From Merluccius polli (taxonomy: Eukaryota > Chordata > Actinopteri > Gadiformes > Merlucciidae), in NCBI GenBank assembly GCA_030340625.1, contig JAOPHQ010005455.1:1-64000 (forward strand): DNA of 64,000 bases, written 5' to 3'. The notes below the pieces were generated by a model. That model did no database searches. It was not told where the DNA came from and saw only the letters and a program-made list of their open reading frames with translations. Positions 1-11,500 of the stretch are shown here, in pieces (position 1 is the stretch's first letter; each line of letters starts with the position of its first letter). The position numbers and the translations under genes are program-made.

Positions 1-527
1 CATTTTGTACCAGGTAACACGGATAATTCTTGTGCACCCCGTTCCACAATCCAAAAGGGAACCTCAAATGTGTAAATAATTATACAACAAAACCCTGAAA
101 TACCTTGTTTATAATAATTTATTGATTAGCTGGCAAAGTGAATGCTTGCGTGTAAATATTTTGCATATGTTTTTATTGTATAAAAAGTATTAAAAATCCT
201 TGATTAAATGAAATGCAAATTATGTTTTTCTTTGGTATTATTAAGGTAGTGACAAGGGAGCAGCAGCCCTCCATGTTTTTTTTCGGGGGTTTTTTGGTTT
301 TTTTTTAACCAGCCCCCCCCCCCCCCCCCCCCCCAACCACCGAGGCTGCAGTGAAACCCAAGCCGCTCATCCGCAAGTCACTCACTTCAACACAACACAT
401 GTGCTGCAAGAACAAAGATCCCTATTGTCGTAGCGACCCGATTATCTTACCCTGTTTCTAAAACCTCGTCCAGACCGCCATTCAACTATCACCTATAGGC
501 AGCAAGGCGGCTCCTGGTACCTCCTGT

Positions 528-720
<193 letters not shown>

Positions 721-1140
721 TCTAAACATAAGCAGGGGCCCCTCGGAGTCCCGCTAACCCTCACTATGAACCAACTAGCTGGACTCTGTGCCCCCCCCCC
801 CCCACACACACACACATTATATGACCACAATGGAGGACTACACACAATAATCTACATGGTGCTATTTCCAGGTGACTCGGTTTTGTAGAGATTTCTTCTT
901 GTGAAATCCCGTTGCTCTAGACCCGGTCCCAGTCTCCCCCCTCCTCTGGTGTGTATCCGCTCCGGGTTGATCTGGTCCATATGGTCCGGGACTGCATGGT
1001 ACCCACAGAGGGTCTGGGGGGGCGGGGCCACGCCGTAGTATTTTGTCCGTCTTGAAATTTGATTCAGAAGTTGAGAGGGACTGGGAGACAAAAAGCGAGC
1101 GAGGGGGGAGGGAGAACCACAGGACCAGACCGGACGCCGT

Positions 1141-1199
1141 TTCACTGCAATAATTCATAGAAAACAAAAGACGAAGCGGCCATCGCTACGGTCCGAGAG
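1141..1199 (+). promoter_or_regulatory. Possible 5' non-coding exon of tmem79
   Basis: A CpG-containing stretch ends in a textbook splice donor (GAGAG|GTGAGT, GT at 1200-1201) about 1.1 kb upstream of the tmem79 start codon. A pyrimidine-poor but usable acceptor could lie near 2250 (TTATCAG). This is inferred from the donor match and CpG content only. The start codon at 2311 may instead sit in the first exon. Confidence 0.25.
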
Positions 1200-2310
1200 G
1201 TGAGTCACCCTGATCCCTCATCCCCACGGAGGGATGCTGATTTGAAGCATGGTTTTAATGAAACTTCATATCTCTAATCGATCATTGATTTTTTCTTCTT
1301 TTTTTTTTGCCCTGACAAATTGCCTACTAATGCGATAACCATACATATGGCTGCAACATGGAAAAATACAGCGTAGATCATTAAATGGCGATTGATTTTT
1401 TTGCATATTGCATATGGCTTCCTAACATCGACATAGCCTATAATACTTTGTCTTAGTTAGCCTGAAGGCATATTGTAGGACTGTCTTTATCCTATTATAA
1501 TGTATTTGTATAATGTGTTTTCATAATGAATATAGTCTCCACGCATGAATACGTGGTGTTTAATATCCATCTGGGGCTCAATCAGTCCACATCCTATATA
1601 TTTTATTGGGTTTCTGTCCTGCTGCGAGACGACGCACATTGCTTGTTGCGCGTTTTTTTTTCTTCTACATCCATCGTGCCAAATCTTATCTGGCTCCACA
1701 TTTACGAGCCTCTCCAGCCAAAATCAGCGTCCATACGCACTTTTCCTGGTCAAAGTTTAGTTTTGCCCCGTATAGCCCATACAGTCTTTTAGACGCGCAC
1801 GGTCGCGCCGTGTGCGTGTCGTGCGTGGGGATGTGAATACGGGTGGCCGCCGCCACACGCACACCGCAGTCCTCCCAAGTCAAGCCCCAGATGTTGGACC
1901 CCATGTTGGCGGGACGGCTGGTGCTCTAACGTTGATCTCTCTCTGCTTATGTTGTCAAGGAAACTGTATCTCTGCGTATCTATGGCAACATAGATATAGA
2001 TTATAGATATAGGGCCTATGGTGAACGCTCTTCCTACAACTCAAAGCACACGCTTTTATTTATTAGGTTTGTTCTACCATCCCAGCTCTTATAACTTGAT
2101 CAGGCTTTGTTTTTCTTTAAAATGTCCTTTTTTAAATTAATTAATCGTTAGTCATTAGTAGTAGGCCGAGGCCAATTAGTTTTTATTTTAGTTTTTACAG
2201 TCCGTTATTTTTGTGTTTTTACCTATCATACTTATCAGTTATCACTTTTACTTATCAGTCATCATATTTGATCACCATTAAACCATTAAAACCGTGAAGA
2301 CGGTGCGACC

Positions 2311-4547
2311 ATGAGCTCCACGGGCCGTCCGGACGCCCAGCCGCAGGACGGGGCTGAGATTGACAGCGTCAAGGAGTCCATCAGCGACATCATCAACCAG
2401 CTGCAGGACATAGACCCGGCCCGGCTCTCCTTCTCCCCCTTCTTGGACCTGGACACCCAGATCTCCCTGGCTCCCGTGTCCGACAGCCCCGAGTCCTCCG
2501 TGGAGGAGCTGCACTCCTCCCCGCAGTCCGGGTCCGGGTCGCAGCGCTCCCTGGACGCCATGCCCGTAGCAGCCCATCCGCACAGAGGTGACCTATTACT
2601 GTCTACTGTGGAGGGGCCAATTTTATGTTGGGGGGGGGGGGGGGGGGGGGGGGGCACGTGTGTGTGTGGGAGGTTTGTTTATTATATACAAACATTTCAA
2701 TTATAAAAAAGTCATGTGTTTGTTTTAAACCTATTGTTTTTGTAGATTGGTTGGAAATCAGAAAACTAAAAAGTTAGAAGAGCAGAGTTGTGTCATAACT
2801 TTACTGAACTGCTGGCCGATTTAAAAGGGCTAGATATGCCTATCGTCATGAGATTTTGTATATTTATATATTTGTGTATACTGCTAAGCCATGCGTCCTA
2901 TATTTCTGAATATTTTGATTTGAATAAGCTCCTGAGATGTTTGTGTTTGGGTCGCTCCAGGGCCAGACGATGACAGCAGGCCAGACGAAAGCGGGACAAA
3001 CGAGCCGGAACAAGGAGTACCGGAGGGGAGAGATCTTTCCAGACCCGTTGCCACGACGGCGCACAGTTTGGAAGACGCCGTGGAAAACCGCACCGTCGCT
3101 CCCGATCCCCTCCCCCTGCCCTCCCCCTCCTCCTCCTCTTCCCCCTCCTCCCCCACGGCAGACCTTCCCAATGGAACAGACCGGGCAAGATGGGTCCACC
3201 CTCCATCCCCCCTGAACCAACACCACCCCCAGCACCACCCCGCGGATGAGGGCCGGCCCCTGCTCGACGGGCCCCCTGAGACCATGGAGCTGACGGTGTG
3301 GATGGATTCGGAGGGGCGGGGCCAGGACTGCGATGCGGGTGCCGTGGCAACAGATGCGACCCCGCCGAGCGGCCGGTGCTGCTGCCGGTCGGGACGCGTC
3401 CCCGCTTTGTGCGCCACCCTAGCCTCGCTGGTTTGCGCCGTGGGGATTCTCTATGCACTCTATTTCTATGTCCCAGTCAAGGCCCCCCGCTGCCCTGACC
3501 TGGCCAGCCGATTGGTCTTCACTCTGGGCTGCTGCCTGGTAGCCACCCTCCCCGTCCTGCTAGGTAGGTCTGGAGGTACCACATACATTGTTGTTGTCTG
3601 CCATAAATGACAACAAAAACAATGACAACTACTTCTGTGATGTGCCGATAATACAAAAAAAGCTTTTTTAGTATTAGAGTAGGCTATGGAAGAGATTTAA
3701 GTTGTCTAGTCATCTTAAGTCGAGGAATGTCTGGTGTTTTTTTTCCTTTGTTTTTTAATTTGATTCTGTTTCTGGAACCCGAAGCCATAAAGGTCTCACT
3801 GGGCTTCTGGAGGGAAGCAATACTTCCTCTTCCTGTCTATAGCCTTAAATGGAGACTAGGATAGTGAGAGAGAGATGGAGGTATGGGGAAGAGAGGGAGT
3901 CAGGGCTCCTCTCCCTGTCTGTGTCCTAATTGTCTCTCATGATTTATTGGCTAACCTGGAGGGCCATAAGGAGCATCCAGGAGAAGAGCCCAGTTTGACC
4001 CAGTTTATTCTGTCTAAGAATGCAACATTTGACAGCTTAATATGGAATATAAATATCATGCTGTTTATCAGAAAGAGTGCAGCTTTGTGTGTATGTGGAT
4101 TTTTTATTATTTCCAAAAATACAAAATCCCCTTTATGCCTATTCACAGTATCACCGGGAAAGAGTAACAAAAGCTGTCAGGAGCATTTAAGCAATTCCAG
4201 GAGTGTGAGGTTAAATCGATTAGTGGAAAGAACGAAGGACTGGCGTTCGGTTCAAGAAACTGTCTAACCCTCCCCCCCCCCCCCCCCCCCCCCCCCCCCC
4301 TTCAGCGATGCTCTTCGGCTGGGTCTGCCAGTTCTGTAGCGGCTCTTTGGAGCCTGTGGAGTCTGTTTCCAGGAGGCGGGCCCTCCAGCGGCTGTTTGTC
4401 TCTTCCTCCCTGGAGCTGCTCCTCCTCTACGTCATCAACCTCCTCCTCATGGCCTCCCAGCTCCCCCAGCAGGACCTCCACCTGGTGCCCACGGTTGCAG
4501 CCATTTTCTTCCTGGGAAGGTGAGGGGAGGGGAGGGAGAGAGGGAGG

Positions 4548-4595
<48 letters not shown>

Positions 4596-5785
4596 GGAAG
4601 GAAGAGAGACACAGACAGAGAGAGAGGCATTCACTAACGAGAACATTTTAAATACAAGTTAAAAGTTGAGAAGTAGATGAATAGAGAGAGGGATCTTGTC
4701 TGCTTTCCCACCCCTTCCACAGTTCTGAGAGTTGCAAATGTGTGGGATTTGATAACAAGCTGACGAGGAGGGGTGGAGATAGAGATGGTGACAGAGATGG
4801 TGGTGATAATAGTGATGGTGGGGTTGATGGAGAGATAAGTGTCTTTAGCGGTGGTGAATAGGCGTAGGGAACTCACAGACGTAAACCTCATCACTTTAAC
4901 GAACAGCTCTTCTACCACTAATTGGAGAAAAAAAAACGTTATATGGAAAATCCTAAAAATAAACAAAAACAAGCACATCGTTCAGGAACATGACAAGAAT
5001 AGATGCGTTTAATTGTAGGATTGTAACGTTTATCGACCTCTGTATACAAAATGTGAGTGCAGTGGAGGTTTTCATCCCTTTTAAATGTACCAGAACTAAT
5101 TATTGAGTATAATTCTGGACTGCTACCTGATTTAAAACAACATATTTAAATGAAACCTACGATTTCTATCCTTCAACGTTTAAAAACAAAAGGGAAAGTA
5201 CTTATTCTATATAGAGTGAGCACAGGAAGCCAAGACTCTGAACAAAAATTGAGGGGGGAAATAAGATAGGAATAGATAAGATCGTACTTTATTCACTCCA
5301 GACGGGAAATTTGGGTGTTGCAGCAGAAAGTACAGAGATAAAAATAAGTAAAGAAAACAAGTAAAGAAAACAAAAATACATAGAAAATATGTCTATACAT
5401 ACACACAAGAGTATGGGTGTCACAACAATAGATTAGATGGGGTGTCAACTCTTTAAATGTTATGAATATGTCGAATATCATTTTGTTCACCATCTGCCTC
5501 CATGCTACCCCCCCCCCCCCCCCCCCCCCCCTCCTCCTCTCCCTCCTCAGACTCATCTACTGGGCCAGCCTCCACACGTGCAGCACCTGGCGCGCCTTCG
5601 GTTCGGGGCTGACTACCTTCCCCCTACTGGCCATGGTGGCGCTCAACCTGTTCTTCCTGTACAACCTGGGCCTCGAATACCCCGTCTTCCGGTCGCAGGA
5701 CTTGTTCCTCAACCAGGACACACCCTCTCTGTGGTCGTCAGGGGAGACGGGCGGCGAGGCTAATGCCACCCTGGACACTATGTGA
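2311..5785 (+). CDS. tmem79: Transmembrane protein 79 (mattrin), 4 coding exons
   Basis: Coding exons are 2311-2587, 2961-3563, 4306-4519 and 5551-5785. Phases join exactly, giving 442 aa; human TMEM79 is 394 aa. The first ~225 residues are a hydrophilic, Ser/Pro/Asp-rich cytosolic tail. A Cys-rich patch (GRCCCRSGR) then leads into about five hydrophobic segments: LASLVCAVGILYALYFYV, LVFTLGCCLVATLPVLL, LELLLLYVINLLLMA, LVPTVAAIFFLGRLIYW and FPLLAMVALNLFFLY. The RLIYW motif and the spacing FGSGLTTFPLLAM closely match the MAPEG-like membrane domain of vertebrate TMEM79. Known roles of the family are secretion of lamellar granules in mammalian epidermis and down-regulation of Frizzled in the ER. 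The acceptors of exons 3 and 4 follow pure poly-C tracts, and intron 1 holds a poly-G run. ndufs7 follows on the same strand 2.7 kb downstream. The N-terminal tail is poorly conserved, so its exact start is less certain than the membrane part. Confidence 0.9.
2630..2654 (+). repeat. Poly-G run in tmem79 intron 1
   Basis: Twenty-five consecutive G begin about 42 nt downstream of the exon 1 donor. G runs at this distance commonly act as intronic splicing enhancers, and RNA from this run could form a quadruplex. The function here is inferred. Confidence 0.9.
4272..4305 (+). promoter_or_regulatory. Poly-C splice acceptor of tmem79 exon 3
   Basis: The polypyrimidine tract is 29 consecutive C followed by TTCAG, and exon 3 starts at 4306. 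The reading frame across the junction is correct (an Ala codon split G|CG), so this is the working acceptor. Confidence 0.8.
4549..4592. repeat. (GA)n microsatellite in tmem79 intron 3
   Basis: A GA repeat with flanking GGGA and GGAA units begins about 30 nt after the exon 3 donor. It is simple sequence and accounts for the Arg-Glu open frames in this area. Confidence 0.9.
5508..5550 (+). promoter_or_regulatory. Poly-C/CT splice acceptor of tmem79 exon 4
   Basis: Twenty-four consecutive C run into TCCTCCTCTCCCTCCTCAG, and exon 4 starts at 5551 completing an Arg codon (AG|A) in the conserved RLIYW motif. This is the second tmem79 acceptor whose pyrimidine tract is essentially pure C. Confidence 0.8.
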
Positions 5786-6282
5786 GGATGAGGAGGGTAG
5801 GAAGATGGTGAAGAGGAGAAGAAGAAGGTGGAGGGAGAGAGACGCTCTTTTCTGCTTTTGAAGGAGGAGATCTTTCTAGAAATAGGCCATTTCTGTGGTC
5901 TGCAGTCCAGCTCCAGATGCAGCCACCAACCTCTGAGCTTCTGTGATGGCTGTCTACTTCAGCGTATACAGGACGTTTTCTCTTTTTTTTTAATGTGGAT
6001 TCCTGCTTATAATCTGAAATGCAAGAGTCTTTTTTTTCTCTCTTGCTTGTGGCCAAAGAAAAGCCTTTCAACTCTGAAGTTCCAGTCTTAACCGTTTGTC
6101 CTTTTAAACTATTCCAGTGCCTATATTTAATGTTTTGAACTCGTAAGCACTCCAGAGCTCTGCTTTTTATATGGATGAATTTGGTTCAATGGCAAAAAAA
6201 ACACCCTCGCAAGAAACCTTTCTTATAAAGAAGCATATTTTTATTGTGCAAAACCTTTGTAAATGATAATAATTACGACAAG

Positions 6283-6288
6283 AATAAA
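6283..6288 (+). terminator. Polyadenylation signal of tmem79
   Basis: The AATAAA hexamer lies about 500 nt after the tmem79 stop codon, in AT-rich sequence. It is the first AATAAA downstream, so it is the likely 3' end. No GT-rich element was needed for the call. Confidence 0.5.
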
Positions 6289-6299
6289 GGCCATTACTT

Positions 6300-8500
6300 T
6301 GACATCCTTTCATTTTATAATAGTTTTATATTTCATTTTTTCCCCAGTCCACTGTATGTTTGTTTTCCCCAATGTAAGCAGTCTATGTGTGTTCTGGAGC
6401 AATATCTAACCCCTACCTGCTCATTGAGAATCTATCTAAAAGGTCCTCCCCGGCTCTGGCACATCATTGACTACAGGGTAAACGTCGGCATTCCCACCAG
6501 TGGTTTCTGATCTTCTATCCCTAAAGCACCCTCTTCTCCTTGACTACACCGCCTCTCCTCACTGTTAAAAATGTCCCACCAGAGGAGAACCAAGAACCGA
6601 CATTAGCATTGGATTCCCATGTGGCTGCAATACTGTTGCCTAGCGTTGGGCTAGCATTAGCACTTGGTGTTATGCGAGTCCCTGCTGGGCCAAGGCACAG
6701 TAGGACTATGACAGCTTCATGGAGATCATTTATGAATAATGAGAGAGGGGGGGAAGGGGGGGATTTGGGTTAGTCAGACTCACCACACAGAGGGAAACTG
6801 AACTACTCCCGGAAAACCACCCATCCCACCCACTTTGAGGGTGTGGCAAGATGAAATTAAAGGGCACCACCTTTTGACGTAGCAGGATTTGAACAGAGAG
6901 TCTCTCCATCCTTCTCAGTCCGTCTGGATGGAATAGCATCCAGGGTTTCACAGTAGATTAAAATGTGTGGATGAACAGCAGTATCAGAGACTGGGGATGA
7001 ATGATGTGTTTTGCTTTCTTATTTTCTTACATTGACATTTAGTTATTGCGCTTTTATCCAAAGCAACTTACTTAAGTGAGGCTAATAACAATCCAAGCAT
7101 ACAATCATTAAATGATTTGTGTAAAAACCCACAAAGTACAGAAATAGGTTTGAACAATGCAGCAGATTGTGTGACAATCATAGTATTAGATACCAGTATT
7201 ATTTGGGCTGGCATAACACAAAGGGTAGTCCTCCATGTTTGTTATGACAACAGAGAAAGTGATGCAACGCAAGCAGAATATCCAGGTAATTCTTCATCAC
7301 TGGCCTTGTTTAATTAATCTGTCAGAGAAAAACGTACAGTGTTGTGTTCAACTTAACACATTTGTTTTCAGTTAGCTATGTTGATGTTGATGTCAAGACT
7401 ACATCCAAAACACAGTGATTGTAGTGTAAGGATGTGCGACTCCCAGTCAAAAGGTACTGTCAGGGTTTGAGTCCCAATTTTCACAGCATACCTGCAGGCA
7501 GAAAAATGCCCTAACCGCTACCTGCTCCTCAATGATGTGTATTCCTAAAACAAATCACTTTAGAGAAAAGCATCTGTTAAATAATACAGGAAATTTGGAG
7601 ACATTTGTGACAAGAAAATAAAATCATGCATGCATCAAATGCATGTAAAACGTTAATAAAAAGAATTTGCTTAAGGTCACACTGATAACCAAATCTATTT
7701 TTTTGTATTTATTTCCTCATAACTTTGGAACATGTAGATGGCATCCTGAAAAAACTAATCAACTCAGCTTGAAAGTCATGACCCCTGGCATCACATGGAT
7801 AGATCCAAATTAATTTCCTCCATAACGCATCTAAAATCCCATACAGCTCAATTATGACAACAGAACATCCTCATTGTACTTGAACCATGAACTTCTACAT
7901 GTGTTGTTTAACGTAGTAAAGAGAGCCAGTGGTTTGGGCTGTAATATTTCCACTAGATAATTGCAAACATAGACTAAAAGATTAACTGGTTAATCCAGAA
8001 GTGTTAGTCAGAAGGCCCAGCAGCCCGTGACACTGAATAAATACCATTGATAATTACTGTTGATTTTAGTTGATTTTTTTATGTATTAATTGATTTATTT
8101 GTCAGGCAGTGCTTGACAATGACCTATTCACTTCATGCTCATGTGTCGCTATGCATTATTACACTATTGGTTACTCTCTTAAGAACATTTTCGTTTAGTT
8201 CAGTTTGTCCTTGTTTGATTTCATTCAACGTCATCCAATGTTGTCCAGATTTTGTTATAACCCGCTGTACCTAATGAAAGGGAATAGGCATCTTAAATGG
8301 ACTCAGATGACACTAAGTATACAGTCCTAAATGTGGGCCATGGATGGCAGACTGTTTCGGGTGGAGCCGCAGAGCTAAAATAAAACCTATAATAAACTTT
8401 TCAACAAGTGTGTATAATGAGTGCGGGGGGCAGCAGCGCCCCCAGCAGGCCCAGCCAGGTGCTGCACCGGAAGCACTCTCTTCAAACTATACTTACAAAG
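6300..8500. other. tmem79-ndufs7 intergenic region
   Basis: I see no gene in this stretch. It is mostly AT-rich, and the short open frames have no recognisable domain. A fragment at 7029-7080 ends in a motif (TTATCCAAAGCAACTTACTTAAGTG) shared with tails of tRNA-derived SINEs elsewhere in the window. A fuller SINE-like unit lies at about 7415-7590. The ndufs7 promoter should lie just upstream of 8501, where GC content rises (8420-8500). Confidence 0.6.
7415..7590 (+). repeat. tRNA-derived SINE fragment
   Basis: The sequence contains a B-box-like GGGTTTGAGTCC, a body with the CTACCTGCTCCT motif seen in other copies, and an end (CACTTTAGAGAAAAGCATCTGTTAAAT) that matches the shared tail CTTTGGATAAAAGYGTCTGYTAAAT. 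It is diverged, and the boundaries are approximate. Confidence 0.5.
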
Positions 8501-11500
8501 ATGGCGGCGTTGGTCGGTAAGTGATGTGTTGACTGAAATCAAAAGGTATTTGTCGCGATATGCGGGTTTTTTATGAACGTGTACTTTATGGTGATTGTAC
8601 ATATCCTATGTATAAATGTGTCTCGCTGCTCTGTGTCCGCGTCAGAGGCCTGGTTCGCCTTTGCTCAGTCACTGCGTAGGCTGACCTTGCTGCGTCTGCA
8701 CCGTACCGCAGGCTGCCTGGGTAACGTTAGCGGCTCGCTGTCTGACACTCAAACCTTGTATCAGAAATACATGTCTCTACAGTAGACACGCATTCAGTGA
8801 CGTCTAAAAGTGTGTGTATATATATATATTATATATATTGTATATGTAATAGGGTTTCATAGCCCTCGGTGCTGCTGCGCACCTGTGACGCACCACGCAA
8901 GGGTGAACCAATGTGCTCATATCCAATATGTAGGAGGAGAGACAATATAGTGGCTTTCTTTATTTAGCGGTCTTCCCATGTAGATGACATTTTATTAGAT
9001 ATTTTACTGTAAGTAAAAGTTCACCGTGAACTTCTGTATGATTGCAAATGCTGTGACATGTGCTCGTCCACTGCAGTGTGAACATGTAATGGTCCCAGTC
9101 CAGTGTTTGTTATCATTCTGGGTTTGGACTTGGACTGGTCGTGCTCGAAAGAAATGAACATCTACCTTTGTACATCTACAACCTACTATCTACTCCCCCT
9201 TGTTTTAATCAAATGCCTACATCACCTTTATGAGTTATATCCTTTACAGGTATTATATTTACAAGTGACATACGTGGAAATATTTTGTGAATGAAATACC
9301 CCCCCCCCCCCCCACACACACACACACAAAAGATGTAATGTAGAAATACCCGCACCCAAACTACTGGTTTACCCATGCTGTAAAAGTTCTTGAACGACAA
9401 TGATTTGTTTCTGAATAATACCCTTTCTTATATCCATTCTTTCTCCCAGCACCTCGCCTCGCCTCATTAGGCTGCTTCTCAACCAGGTAAGACCAGGCTA
9501 ATCCTATCTTTGATTTACCTCGATCCAAATCCGCCACACTCGATTATATCATTCTGTATGATTCTATGCGTTGCGTGTGAATAGTCACACTTGGTGTGTA
9601 TTAGTTGGGGTGTTTGACTCACAGCTGAACGGTTCTGGGTTCGATCCCTGTTGTCCTCTATCTGAAATCACTTTATCTGAAGTCACTTTGGACAAAAGTG
9701 TGTACTACTAACGGCTAAATATTATTCCGGACCTGATCTTGTGTGTTCCAGGCCCATTTCATTTTTCGCCCTCCATCATCAGAAGTGTCTGCATCACAGC
9801 GCTAAAGATGAGACCGCCACCCACAGGTGAGCTTGACAAGTCCCACCCACCGCTCCATGCCAACGAATCACACTGACCCTTTCTTAGAAGGCTGAAAACT
9901 GAAACTACGGCTGACCAATTAATCCAAATATTATTGAAGTCAATATATGGCCAAGTGCAATATCCAAATTGCAGGAGCTGCACATTTTTGATAAGGGTAA
10001 AATGTGTAAATGTAAATATATAACACCATTATAAATTAAGTACTGTAGTGCAGAGATGCACTGGCCTTTACATTATTTTCTCCAGATTTAAAAAAACATG
10101 TTTATCATGGTTTTTAATATTGTTTTCAGTGAAAATAAAAATTATGATGCAAAAATCATCAAAAATCATCCACACCCACTAATAGTGAATCATAACGCAA
10201 TATCTGTGAAAATAATCGCAATACGATTGTTCAGCCCTAATTGAAACGGTACACGATATGTTTTTCGGTCCAGTGTTGTCGCGGTGAGGGAGAACAGCAC
10301 CGCGGTGGCTGCTGCCAAGCCTGCAGCCGTCGCCAGCAGCAAGGGGGAGTACGTCATCACCAAGCTGGATGATCTGGTCAACTGGGCTCGCAGGGTGGGT
10401 GAATCCTCAGGCTCATCTGAGGATCTATTGTATACTACAGTTCACTTTCTTTGCCAGAATGAGCACTTGATTGCACTGCAGTATGGGTCACGCACAGCTG
10501 CCAAGCCTGATGGATCACTTTTGTGTATTCAAGGCCTTCAGACTAGATTAGATGAGTACTGCATTCAGCCCAAAGTTAAGATATAACGGCAGCACACTGA
10601 TCCCTGAGCAAGAACACCTACCTACTCCTTCATGACATGCATTTAAACATTTCACAGTAAGTTGCTTTGGATAAAAATGTCTGCTAATGACAAAATAGTA
10701 CATTACAGAAGTAACATACACTTTGAAAGACTTTTGTGGTTACCAATCTTTTTGGGACTAAGGCACGGGAAATTCAAGGCACACCTACTTAGAGTTGTAG
10801 GGCAGGAATATAAAATATGTCACACACTTTATTAACTGGATATTATAAATATACTTCACAATATCTCACACACAGCAAACTGTCAAAAAGTATCACATGG
10901 ATACAGACGGCCAATTGCATTATTTGTCAAATGATGTATGGAAATGGAGCCAGAACTTTGCACTTTGCATTATGTGGAACAATGAATCGATAATAAAGCA
11001 TAACAGTTAATTAGTAACCCATTGTCAAGATTGTGTATTAAATCCCACAAAATGTCACGGCACACCAAGTCTGCCCCGGAACACCGAGTCTGAATCCTGG
11101 CACACTGTCAGATATAAAGTCTGGTGTTGACGTCTCCCCCCCCCCCCCCCCCCCCCCCCCCAGAGCTCCTTGTGGCCCATGACCTTCGGCCTGGCATGCT
11201 GCGCGGTGGAGATGATGCACATGGCGGCTCCACGATACGACATGGACCGCTTCGGCGTGGTGTTCCGCGCCAGCCCCCGCCAGTCCGACGTCATGATCGT
11301 GGCGGGAACGCTCACCAACAAGATGGCCCCTGCACTACGGAAGGTGAGGGGAAGGGGACGTCATGTGACGCTAGTGACATGGAGATTCGCAGACGAGTGT
11401 TTGGGGGAGCAAAGGAATTTGTTAGTTTGTCTATGAGTGTGAATTTGTGTGGTTGTCCATGGAACTGTGTTGACGTGTGTATGGGAAAATGATTTGCGTT

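Noticed and set aside
862..1167. Overlapping minus-strand open frames of about 100 codons upstream of tmem79
   Set aside because: They lie in a GC-rich probable promoter stretch, overlap in two frames and show no recognisable domain.
2864..3458. Long minus-strand open frames (up to 186 aa) opposite tmem79 exon 2
   Set aside because: They are shadows of the GC-rich coding exon. The plus-strand reading continues the tmem79 frame with correct splice sites.
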